The notes below the pieces were generated by a model that worked only from the letters and a program-made list of their open reading frames with translations, had not been told where the DNA came from and made no database searches. This document shows positions 51,725-58,911 of a stretch of DNA of 64,000 nucleotides, piece by piece; the first letter of the stretch is position 1, and every line of letters begins with the position of its first letter. The stretch is from WHSW01 sp033856255 (lineage in GTDB: Bacteria > Actinomycetota > Thermoleophilia > Solirubrobacterales > 70-9): the NCBI GenBank assembly GCA_033856255.1, contig JAWVFH010000028.1, positions 1 to 64,000 on the forward strand, written 5' to 3'. A program made the position numbers and the translations under genes.

Positions 51725-52903
51725 CTACAGGACGACCACCGTCGTCCCGAGCTTCGCGAACCGGTAGACGCCCGGAGCCTCGGGCGACGGCACCCGCACG
51801 CACCCGTGCGAGGCCGGGAACGGCGGCACGTCCGGGTACTCGTGGAAGGCGATCCCGCCGGTGAAGTAGGAGGCGTAGGGAAGCCAGACCTGGAACGGCA
51901 CCGACCAGGATCGCCGCTCCTTGCGATAGACCTCGAAGGTGCCCGCCGGGGTCGCGGTCGCCGGGGCCCCCGCGGCGACGTGGATCGCCCGCTTGACCCG
52001 GTCGTGGGCGATCAGCAGGGCGACGCCCTTGTCGCGGTGGACCTCGATCCGCCGTGACGGGCCGCCGGCCTGCGGTCGTGGCGGCTTCGCCTTCGCCAGC
52101 GCAGCCGTCGTCGCCGGCCCGACGACGGCGTCGCGCTCCAGCCCCTCCCAGGCCTGGAAGGCGATCACCGCCTGGTCGGTGCGGTAGCCGGCGACGCCGT
52201 CGACGGCGCTGCGCGGCAGGTACTGAAGGTCCGCGAGGCGCTCCTGGAGCTGGCGCGTGCTCGGGCTCTGCGGCCCCTTCGCGTGTTTCCCGTAGTCGGG
52301 GCCCTGCTGGGGCGGGGCAAAGTCGGCGCGGTCGATCTGCTGCTCGGCCGGCTCGCCGCCGGCGACCACCTTGACCGACTTGACCCCGTCGAATTGAGTC
52401 AGCGTGTAGGTGACCTGGCCGAGGCGGGCGGCGATCTCCTGCCGCTGGAGGTCGCTTCGGGCCGCGGGGTTGGGTGGGATGCCGCTGAAGAAGTTGCTCG
52501 AGACCCTGACGGTCGCGGTCCCCTGCTCGACGTTCACTCCCTGGACCTCGACCTGGTCGGGAATCTGGGTCTCGACGTCGCCGGTGTCCCCAGGCCCGGC
52601 GACCAGTGCCTTGGCCGCGGCCTCGACCTGGTCGCCGCTCTTAGGCAGGTCGACGGGCACCTTGAGGAACTGCTCGCCGGCGGTGAAGTAGAGGTGCGGC
52701 TTGTCACCCTGCCCGCCGCCCTGGCCGGCGCCGGCCTGCCGGCCCTGGGCGGTGGGCCCGGTCCCGGTCGAGGTCGTCGCCTGCGCCGCCGTCGAGGACG
52801 CGGTGGTCGAGCTGCTGTCGCCGCCCGAGCCGCCGCACCCGGCCAGAGCCAGGATCGCGATCAGCGCCGCCGCCGCCCGAGGCCTCCCTGCCACAGTCAA
52901 CAT
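51725..52903 (-). CDS. Lipoprotein L,D-transpeptidase with GerMN and peptidoglycan-binding domains
   Basis: A 392-residue protein: lipobox LALAGC (Cys22), a Ser/Thr/Gly linker, a GerMN-like domain (about 67-190, LYFTAGEQFLKVPVDL), a peptidoglycan-binding-1 domain (about 215-272, STRQLQERLADLQYL... VIAFQAWEG), and a YkuD catalytic domain (about 285-392) with SHGCVR and nucleophile Cys368. It should form 3-3 crosslinks or attach proteins at the outer membrane face. A leaderless-type TAGGCT precedes the ATG. The next gene upstream is an MFS exporter. Confidence 0.88.
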   Translation of the reverse strand: MLTVAGRPRAAAALIAILALAGCGGSGGDSSSTTASSTAAQATTSTGTGPTAQGRQAGAGQGGGQGDKPHLYFTAGEQFLKVPVDLPKSGDQVEAAAKALVAGPGDTGDVETQIPDQVEVQGVNVEQGTATVRVSSNFFSGIPPNPAARSDLQRQEIAARLGQVTYTLTQFDGVKSVKVVAGGEPAEQQIDRADFAPPQQGPDYGKHAKGPQSPSTRQLQERLADLQYLPRSAVDGVAGYRTDQAVIAFQAWEGLERDAVVGPATTAALAKAKPPRPQAGGPSRRIEVHRDKGVALLIAHDRVKRAIHVAAGAPATATPAGTFEVYRKERRSWSVPFQVWLPYASYFTGGIAFHEYPDVPPFPASHGCVRVPSPEAPGVYRFAKLGTTVVVL

Positions 52904-52910
52904 CCCGGAA

Positions 52911-52916
52911 AGCCTA
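52911..52916 (-). promoter_or_regulatory. Leaderless-type -10 box TAGGCT
   Basis: On the minus strand TAGGCT ends 7 bases before the ATG at 52903, with no ribosome site between. Confidence 0.55.
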
Positions 52917-52944
52917 GATCACCGGCTCGACGGGCCCGCGAACG

Positions 52945-54423
52945 TCAGGCGGCTTCGGAGACGGCCTCGGCGCCGCGCAACTGCGCCTCGCCCTCTTGTC
53001 CGGGGGCACCCATCGCGGCGGGCGCCGGCGACTGCAGGACCTTGGCCGCGACGCCGATCGCCGCGATCACCAGGATCGCGCCGAGCACGTAGGCGAGGTG
53101 GTAGCCCGAGTTGAGCGCCTCGGCATGCGACTTGCCGTCGGCGAGCAGCGAACTCGTCCGCTCGCTGGCCAGCGTCGCCAGGACCGCGAGCCCGATCGCG
53201 CCGCCGACCTGGACGGTCGCGTTGACGAGCCCGGAGGCGAGCCCCGAATCCTCCGGCGTGGCCCCGGACATCGACAGGCTCATCAACGCCGGGAAGCCGG
53301 TTCCGGCGCCGAGGCCGATCAGGACCATCGGCGGGACGAGGTCGGTGACGTAGCTGCCGTTGACCGGCGTGCGCGAGAACAGCAGCAGCCCGGCGGTGAT
53401 CGAGACCATCGCCGGGATCAGCGTCGCCTTGGGGCCGAACCGCGTCTGCAGGCGCTCGGAGTAGCGCAGCGACATCGCTCCCATGACCAGGGTCGAGGGC
53501 AGGAAGGCGAGCCCGACCTGGAGCGGGCTGTAGCCGAGGATCTGCTGCAGGTAGAGCGCCCCGAGGAAGAACATCGCGAACATCCCCGCGACCATCAGCG
53601 ACATCACGATGTTGGCGCCGGCGACGTTGCGGGACTTGAACAGTCGCAGCGGCATCAGCGGGTTCGGGATCCGCGCCTGGCGGACCAGGAAGGCGCCGAC
53701 GAGGGCCCAGGAGACGAGCGTCAGGCCGAGGACCTGCCACGAGGTCCAGCCCAGCTCGGAGACCTGGAGGATCGCGTAGACGCCGATCATCAGGCCGGTG
53801 GTCAGCACCACCGCGCCGGGCAGGTCGGCTCCCTGGTCCCAGCCGATCCCGGGCCGGTCCTCGACCAGCCGGCGGGCGAGGATCGCGGTCGCGATCCCGA
53901 TCGGGACGTTGATGAAGAAGATCCAGTGCCAGCTGATCGCGTCGGTGAGCACGCCGCCGCAGAGCAGGCCGATCGAGCCGCCGGCGGAGGCGACGAAGCC
54001 GTAGACGCCGATCGCCTTCGCCTGCTCACGAGGCTCGGGGAACATGGTCACGATCATCCCGAGGACGACGGCCGACGCCATCGCGCCGCCGATCCCCTGG
54101 ATGAAGCGGGCGCCGATCAGCATCGCCTCGTTCTGGGAGACGCCGCAGAGCACCGAGGCGCTCGTGAACACGGCGAGCCCGGCGAGGAACACGCGGCGCT
54201 GGCCGAGCAGGTCGCCGAGGCGGCCGGCGAGCAGGAGCAGCCCGCCGAAGGCGATCAGGTAGGCGTTCACGACCCAGGCGAGGTTGCTCTGCGAGAAGCC
54301 GAGGTCGGACTTGATCGTGGGCAGCGCGACGTTGACGATCGTCGCGTCGAGAACGATCATCAGCACTCCCGCGCAGAGCACGTAGAGGGCGGTCCAGCGG
54401 GCGTCGGTCTTGTCGGTCGTCAT
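52945..54423 (-). CDS. MFS transporter, DHA2/EmrB-QacA type
   Basis: A 492-residue protein with 14 helices. Motif D1 is near VLDATIVNVALPTIKSDLGFSQSNLAWVVNAYLI, motif A is LAGRLGDLLGQRR, and motif C lies in GSIGLLCGGVLTDAISWHWIFFINVPIG. It is a typical multidrug exporter. ATG 54423 has a CAGGAGA site. It is divergent from the P-II gene and may respond to an unseen regulator. The second DHA2 gene in the window (46431-48038) is only distantly similar. Confidence 0.9.
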   Translation of the reverse strand: MTTDKTDARWTALYVLCAGVLMIVLDATIVNVALPTIKSDLGFSQSNLAWVVNAYLIAFGGLLLLAGRLGDLLGQRRVFLAGLAVFTSASVLCGVSQNEAMLIGARFIQGIGGAMASAVVLGMIVTMFPEPREQAKAIGVYGFVASAGGSIGLLCGGVLTDAISWHWIFFINVPIGIATAILARRLVEDRPGIGWDQGADLPGAVVLTTGLMIGVYAILQVSELGWTSWQVLGLTLVSWALVGAFLVRQARIPNPLMPLRLFKSRNVAGANIVMSLMVAGMFAMFFLGALYLQQILGYSPLQVGLAFLPSTLVMGAMSLRYSERLQTRFGPKATLIPAMVSITAGLLLFSRTPVNGSYVTDLVPPMVLIGLGAGTGFPALMSLSMSGATPEDSGLASGLVNATVQVGGAIGLAVLATLASERTSSLLADGKSHAEALNSGYHLAYVLGAILVIAAIGVAAKVLQSPAPAAMGAPGQEGEAQLRGAEAVSEAA

Positions 54424-54487
54424 TCGTCGGTCTCCTGGATGTCGGGTTCCAGGGTAGAGACCGGAGCCCACGCGAAAACTCATCGTT

Positions 54488-54493
54488 TAGGCT
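54488..54493 (+). promoter_or_regulatory. -10 box TAGGCT of the P-II/Amt operon
   Basis: TAGGCT is found 35 bases before the GTG of the P-II gene at 54529. An AGGAGAGGGAG site (54511-54521) lies between, so this operon has a normal leader. Confidence 0.45.
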
Positions 54494-54528
54494 GCCACCG
54501 CTCGTCGGCGAGGAGAGGGAGTGGAGCG

Positions 54529-54882
54529 GTGAAGCTGGTGATCGGAATCGTGCGCCCGGAGAAGGCGAATGACGTGCTGGAGGCGCTCTACCGAGCCGAG
54601 GTGCGCGGCGTGTCGATCAGCCGCGTCCAGGGGCACGGCGGAGAGCTGGACCGGGTCGAGACCTACCGCGGCACCACGGTGCAGGTGGGGCTCGCCGACA
54701 AAGTCCGCTTCGAGATCGCCGTCTCCGACGACTTCGTCGAGAAGACGATCACGGCGCTGTGCGACGGAGGCCGGACCGGTGAGGTCGGCGACGGCAAGAT
54801 CTTCGTCGTTCCGCTCGAGCGCGCCGTGCGCATCCGCACCGGCGAGTCCGACAAGGCCGCCGTGACGCCGGTGGGGAGCTGA
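54529..54882 (+). CDS. P-II family nitrogen regulator with divergent T-loop
   Basis: A 117-residue P-II trimer subunit. Conserved ligand residues are Lys58, Lys90 (VGDGKIFV), Arg101 and Arg103 (VRIRTGE). In the T-loop, position 51, where GlnB and GlnK carry the Tyr that is uridylylated or adenylylated, is Val (YRGTTVQV), and position 39, normally Gln (it supports Mg-ATP/2-oxoglutarate binding), is Glu. It is followed by amt 5 bases later, so it is a GlnK-type partner of that transporter. Tyr46 is kept. GTG start. Confidence 0.92.
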   Translation: MKLVIGIVRPEKANDVLEALYRAEVRGVSISRVQGHGGELDRVETYRGTTVQVGLADKVRFEIAVSDDFVEKTITALCDGGRTGEVGDGKIFVVPLERAVRIRTGESDKAAVTPVGS

Positions 54883-54887
54883 TCGCG

Positions 54888-56189
54888 ATGGCGGATCTGA
54901 TCGCGGTCGCGAAAGTGGACAGCGGTGACACCGCGTGGATGATGGCCGCGACCGCTCTCGTCCTGATGATGACCCCGGCGCTCGGCCTCTTCTACGCCGG
55001 CCTGGTGCGCTCGAAGAACACCCTGAACACGTTCATGATGTGCCTCGCCGCGATCGCCGTGGCGCTGGTCACGTGGGTCGCGGTCGGCTACTCGCTCGCC
55101 TTCTCGGAGGGCGGGTCGCTGATCGGCAACCTCGACTTCGCGTTCCTGCACAACGTCGGCTTCGAGCCGCGCGCGGGCCAGACGATCCCCCACATCGTCT
55201 TCTTCGCCTTCCAGGCGACGTTCTGCATCATCACCACGGCGCTGGTCTCGGGCGCGATCGTCGAGCGGATGCGGTTCTCCGCCTTCCTCGTCTTCGCGGC
55301 ACTGTGGTCGGTCCTCGTGTACTCGGTGCTCGCCTACTGGGGCTTCGGCTTCGGCTGGCTGATCCACGGTGGCACGCTCGACTTCGCGGGCGGGATCGCG
55401 GTCGAGATGGCGTCGGGCTTCTCCGCCCTCGCCGCCGCGCTCGTCGTCGGGGCGCGCAAGGACTACGGGCGCCAGGCGCTGCTCCCCCACAACGCTGTCT
55501 ACGTCCTGCTCGGCGCCGGCCTGCTGTGGTTCGGCTGGTTCGGCTTCAACGGCGGCAGCGGCTTCAACACCGGGCAGAACTCGACCCTGGCGTTCACCAA
55601 CACGCTGATCACCCCAGCCTGCACGCTGCTGGCCTGGATGGCCCTCGACGCGATCCGCGGCCGCAAGGTCACCGCGATCGGCGCCGCGACCGCGATCGTC
55701 GTCGGCTGCGTCGGGATCACCCCGGCCGGCGGCTTCGTCAGCCCGATGTTCGCGATGGTGCTCGGGTTCCTGGTCGCGCTGCCCTGCTACGCCCTGATCG
55801 CGTACCGCACCCGCACCCGGGTTGACGAGACGCTCGACGTGCTCGCCGCGCACGGGGTCGCCGGGTTCACCGGGATCCTCTTCATCGGCTTCTTCGCCCA
55901 GGCGTCCTGGAACGGGATCTCCGACGGCTGGATCTTCGGCAACTTCGACCAGATGGTCGACCAGGCGCTCGCCGCGGTCGCCGCGCCCGCCTACGCGTTC
56001 GGCGCGACGTTCCTACTGCTCAAGCTGATCGGCGCGGTGATGCCGCTCCGGGCGGAGGAGCGCGAGGAGTCGCTGGGCATGGACGTCGTCTACCACGGCG
56101 AGGAGGCCTACGCGAGCGGCGAGGGCGCGATCCTGGTCACCCCCGAGGCCGGGCTCGACGAGCCGGTCCCGGTCGCCGACCCGGGCTAG
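54888..56189 (+). CDS. amt: Ammonium transporter with Glu in place of the first pore His
   Basis: A 433-residue Amt with 11 membrane helices. Asp165 (in LDFAGGIAVE) matches the conserved Asp160 of AmtB. The residue eight positions on, His168 in AmtB, is Glu173 here; the second pore His is kept (His322 in LAAHGVAGF). Fungal Mep1/Mep3-type transporters carry the same His-to-Glu change. The C-terminal tail (RAEEREESLGMDVVYHGEEAY) keeps the AmtB-type SxGxDxxxHGE motif that contacts P-II. Cotranscribed with the P-II gene. Confidence 0.93.
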   Translation: MADLIAVAKVDSGDTAWMMAATALVLMMTPALGLFYAGLVRSKNTLNTFMMCLAAIAVALVTWVAVGYSLAFSEGGSLIGNLDFAFLHNVGFEPRAGQTIPHIVFFAFQATFCIITTALVSGAIVERMRFSAFLVFAALWSVLVYSVLAYWGFGFGWLIHGGTLDFAGGIAVEMASGFSALAAALVVGARKDYGRQALLPHNAVYVLLGAGLLWFGWFGFNGGSGFNTGQNSTLAFTNTLITPACTLLAWMALDAIRGRKVTAIGAATAIVVGCVGITPAGGFVSPMFAMVLGFLVALPCYALIAYRTRTRVDETLDVLAAHGVAGFTGILFIGFFAQASWNGISDGWIFGNFDQMVDQALAAVAAPAYAFGATFLLLKLIGAVMPLRAEEREESLGMDVVYHGEEAYASGEGAILVTPEAGLDEPVPVADPG

Positions 56190-56205
56190 CGCGAACCCGC
56201 GCTAG
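56186..56205. terminator. CTAGCGCG-AACC-CGCGCTAG hairpin containing both stop codons
   Basis: A perfect 8-base inverted repeat between the convergent amt and multicopper oxidase genes. The amt TAG is in the left arm and the oxidase TAG (reverse strand) in the right arm. Confidence 0.6.
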
Positions 56206-58829
56206 TGGTGGTGCTTCTTCTTTTTCGCCTTGACCTTGAAGGTGGTCGTCGCCGCGGCTGACTGCAGGCCGCCCGAATCGGTCGCCAGCGCGGTCAGCTG
56301 GTACTTGCCCTTTGGCAGCTTCTTGCCGTTGAAGTTGCCGGTCAGCTTGATCGCCTGATCGCCGGCGGTGAGGCCGCGGCTGAAGGTCTTCTGGCTGACC
56401 TTCGGCTTCTTCGGCTTCAGCTTGTCGATCGCGAAGCTCACCGTGGACCCCTTCGAGAGGTTGAACTTGATCGTCGAGCCCTTCGGCTTCTTCTTGCCGT
56501 TGCGGGTCAGCGACATCGCCGACTTGGTCGGGTAGAACTTCTTCGGGTCGACCTTGAGGCCGGTGATCTTCGGGGCCGTCGGGTTCACGTTGAGCTGGAA
56601 CGGCGCCTGGCCCTTGAGGCCCTTGGAGTCGGTCGCGGTGATGTAGACGAACTTGGAGGTCTCCTCCGTGCCCAGTGTCTGCGTCCACGCCCAGGTGCCG
56701 CCGCCGGTGTCCGTCACCGTGCCCTGCGAAGCGGTCAGCGTCACCGGATCGGCGTCGCGGTCGTCATAGGTGCCGGTGATCGTCGCCGGCCCGCCCTGGT
56801 CGCCGGTCGTCGCGGTCTTGCTGACGGCGACGGTCGGCGCCTCGTTGCCGTTCGCGTCCGTGACCACGAGCTCGCTGATCATGCCGTTTTCGGCGTGGAA
56901 GAAGATGTGGCAGTGGAACAGCCAGCGGCCGAGCTCGCCGCCCGGCGTCGTCCCGTCCGGCATGTTCCGCGGGTCCAGCTTGACCGAGAACTCGAGGTGG
57001 TAGTTCTTCGGGATGTCGACGTTGTCGCGGAACTCCGGGTACGGCCAGGTGAAGTCGTTGCCCCCCACGGCCGGGTCGAACGGCGCCGCGTCGAGCTTCG
57101 TCGGCTGAATCGAGAAGCCGTGCAGGTGGAACGGGTGGTCCGCGGTGGTCGAGTTGACCGCGGTCAGGTGCAGCGTGTCACCCGTCTTCGCGTAACGGCT
57201 CGAGCCGAGGTGGCTGGCGTCGGTGTAGTCGAGGCCCGGCGGCAGGTCGTGGGTGCCGACGACGCCGTCGATGCCCAGCGTCGAGGCCCCGTTGGTGAGC
57301 GCGATGTTCTGGGACGCCATGCCCGTCTTCGGCGGCGTGAAGGTCGCCGGGTTGAGCAGGTTGCCGGTCGCCGCGCCCAGGGTCGGGACCAGGTCCCCGG
57401 TCGCGGCGCGCAGCGGCGTCCCGGAGGCGATCGAGAACGCCGGGCTGACCGTAGGGCCGGTCACGTTCAGGTGCATGACCGGGACGCTGGGGATGTCGGT
57501 GAAGCCGCCGCCGGTGCGGTTGTAATCGCGCGTCCAGAGCGTCCACACCCCGGTTGCCCCGGGGGGGATCGACGCGACGAGGTCGGCCCGGGTGCCGGGC
57601 GGAAGGAGCGACTCGCCGAGGTCGAAGCCGGTCGGCCACGAGCCCTGGGTGCCACCCTCCTCGACGGCGCTGTTGAGCAGACCGCCCTCGCCTCCGACTC
57701 GGAACAGCGGCATCAGCGCCCCCGTGTTGTCGGTCAGTTGCAGGCGCATGAAGCGGATCGTGGCCGCGTTCAGGACCTCGAGCCGCAGGCCCTGGCCAGG
57801 CTGTACGTTGAGCGTCTCCGCCCCCGGAGCCAGCGCCCCGACGCCGCCCGGTTGGTCGAGGAGCGGGCCGCCGGCGCGGGCGCCGACGTTGCGGCCGTTG
57901 GTGAGCACCGTCTGGCCCTCGTTGACGCGCCCGTTGCCGTTCTTGGTCTGGATGTTGGGGATGTCGCCGGCCGCGAACGGGCCCGTGGCATCGCCGTTCT
58001 CGTCGACCGGATAGGGATCGCTACCGCCGCCCCCCGAGACCACCGCCGGGCCCTCGCAGAGGTTTTTCGGCGACGGGTCGGTCTGCTTCGGCAGGGTGTT
58101 GGCGACACCGGCGCCGCCGGCCCAGGGCTGCGCGCCCGGGGGCGCGACCGTGTTGTCGTCGTACGGGTTGGCGTTGTTGGTGCCGGGGGCCTTGCAGACC
58201 GTCGTGTCGCTGAGCACGAGCTGCTTGGTGTTCGCGTCGGACGGCAGCGTGCCGACCGCCTGCAGGGGGTCCTCATTGGGATCCTTGACCACGATCATCC
58301 CGTAGAGCCCCTTATAGACCTGGTTGGTCGAGGCGTGGTGGTGGGGGTGGTACCAGAAGAACCCCGGCCGGCTGACCTTGAAGTCGTAGAGGAAGTCGCC
58401 GCCCGGAGGGACCAGGTTCTGGGTGAACGGGGTGCCGTCCATGCCGTTGGAGAGCTCGATCCCATGCCAGTGCACGCCGGTCTCGTGTTCGAGGTGGTTC
58501 TGGAAGTGGACGATCACCCGGTCGCCGACGTTGAGCTCGAAGGTCGGGCCCGGGATCGCGCCGTTATACGTCTGCGCGTGAGCCGTGATCCCGTTGCCGA
58601 TGTTGACGTCCGCCTCGTCGGCGGTCAGCGTGATCTCGGTGATCTTCGGGTCCGGATTGGTGTCGATCGCGGAAGCGAGGGGAACCGCGTAGGCGCTGCC
58701 GCCCGAGGTGGCCTGGCTGGATGGGTGGCTCAACGCGAGCAGGCAGACGCTGACGATCCCGATAGTCCCTGCCAGGACGATCAGCCGATTGGACCGCTGC
58801 CGAACCGCGGACGACCTGGACCTGGACAT
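56202..58829 (-). CDS. Secreted multicopper oxidase with Ig-like, Lys-rich C-terminal extension
   Basis: An 875-residue protein. A signal peptide (1-40) is followed by a complete multicopper oxidase: HWHG, WYHPHHH, HPFHLHGFS and HCHIFFHAENGM provide the type 1, 2 and 3 copper ligands. The oxidase core ends near residue 640. About 230 residues follow: a cadherin/Ig-like unit (VAVSKTATTGDQGGPATITG) and a Lys-rich beta domain ending KAKKKKHHH. The extension may hold the enzyme on the envelope or bind copper. ATG 58829 has a TTGGAGG site; the 33-residue frame extension upstream is rejected. Confidence 0.9.
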   Translation of the reverse strand: MSRSRSSAVRQRSNRLIVLAGTIGIVSVCLLALSHPSSQATSGGSAYAVPLASAIDTNPDPKITEITLTADEADVNIGNGITAHAQTYNGAIPGPTFELNVGDRVIVHFQNHLEHETGVHWHGIELSNGMDGTPFTQNLVPPGGDFLYDFKVSRPGFFWYHPHHHASTNQVYKGLYGMIVVKDPNEDPLQAVGTLPSDANTKQLVLSDTTVCKAPGTNNANPYDDNTVAPPGAQPWAGGAGVANTLPKQTDPSPKNLCEGPAVVSGGGGSDPYPVDENGDATGPFAAGDIPNIQTKNGNGRVNEGQTVLTNGRNVGARAGGPLLDQPGGVGALAPGAETLNVQPGQGLRLEVLNAATIRFMRLQLTDNTGALMPLFRVGGEGGLLNSAVEEGGTQGSWPTGFDLGESLLPPGTRADLVASIPPGATGVWTLWTRDYNRTGGGFTDIPSVPVMHLNVTGPTVSPAFSIASGTPLRAATGDLVPTLGAATGNLLNPATFTPPKTGMASQNIALTNGASTLGIDGVVGTHDLPPGLDYTDASHLGSSRYAKTGDTLHLTAVNSTTADHPFHLHGFSIQPTKLDAAPFDPAVGGNDFTWPYPEFRDNVDIPKNYHLEFSVKLDPRNMPDGTTPGGELGRWLFHCHIFFHAENGMISELVVTDANGNEAPTVAVSKTATTGDQGGPATITGTYDDRDADPVTLTASQGTVTDTGGGTWAWTQTLGTEETSKFVYITATDSKGLKGQAPFQLNVNPTAPKITGLKVDPKKFYPTKSAMSLTRNGKKKPKGSTIKFNLSKGSTVSFAIDKLKPKKPKVSQKTFSRGLTAGDQAIKLTGNFNGKKLPKGKYQLTALATDSGGLQSAAATTTFKVKAKKKKHHH

Positions 58830-58911
58830 CCAATCCTCCAAGTGGTGTGTATCCCTCCACCGGCGTTCATACCACGCGCCTGGCTGAGAAGCAAGGAATC
58901 CGTGCCTGGGG

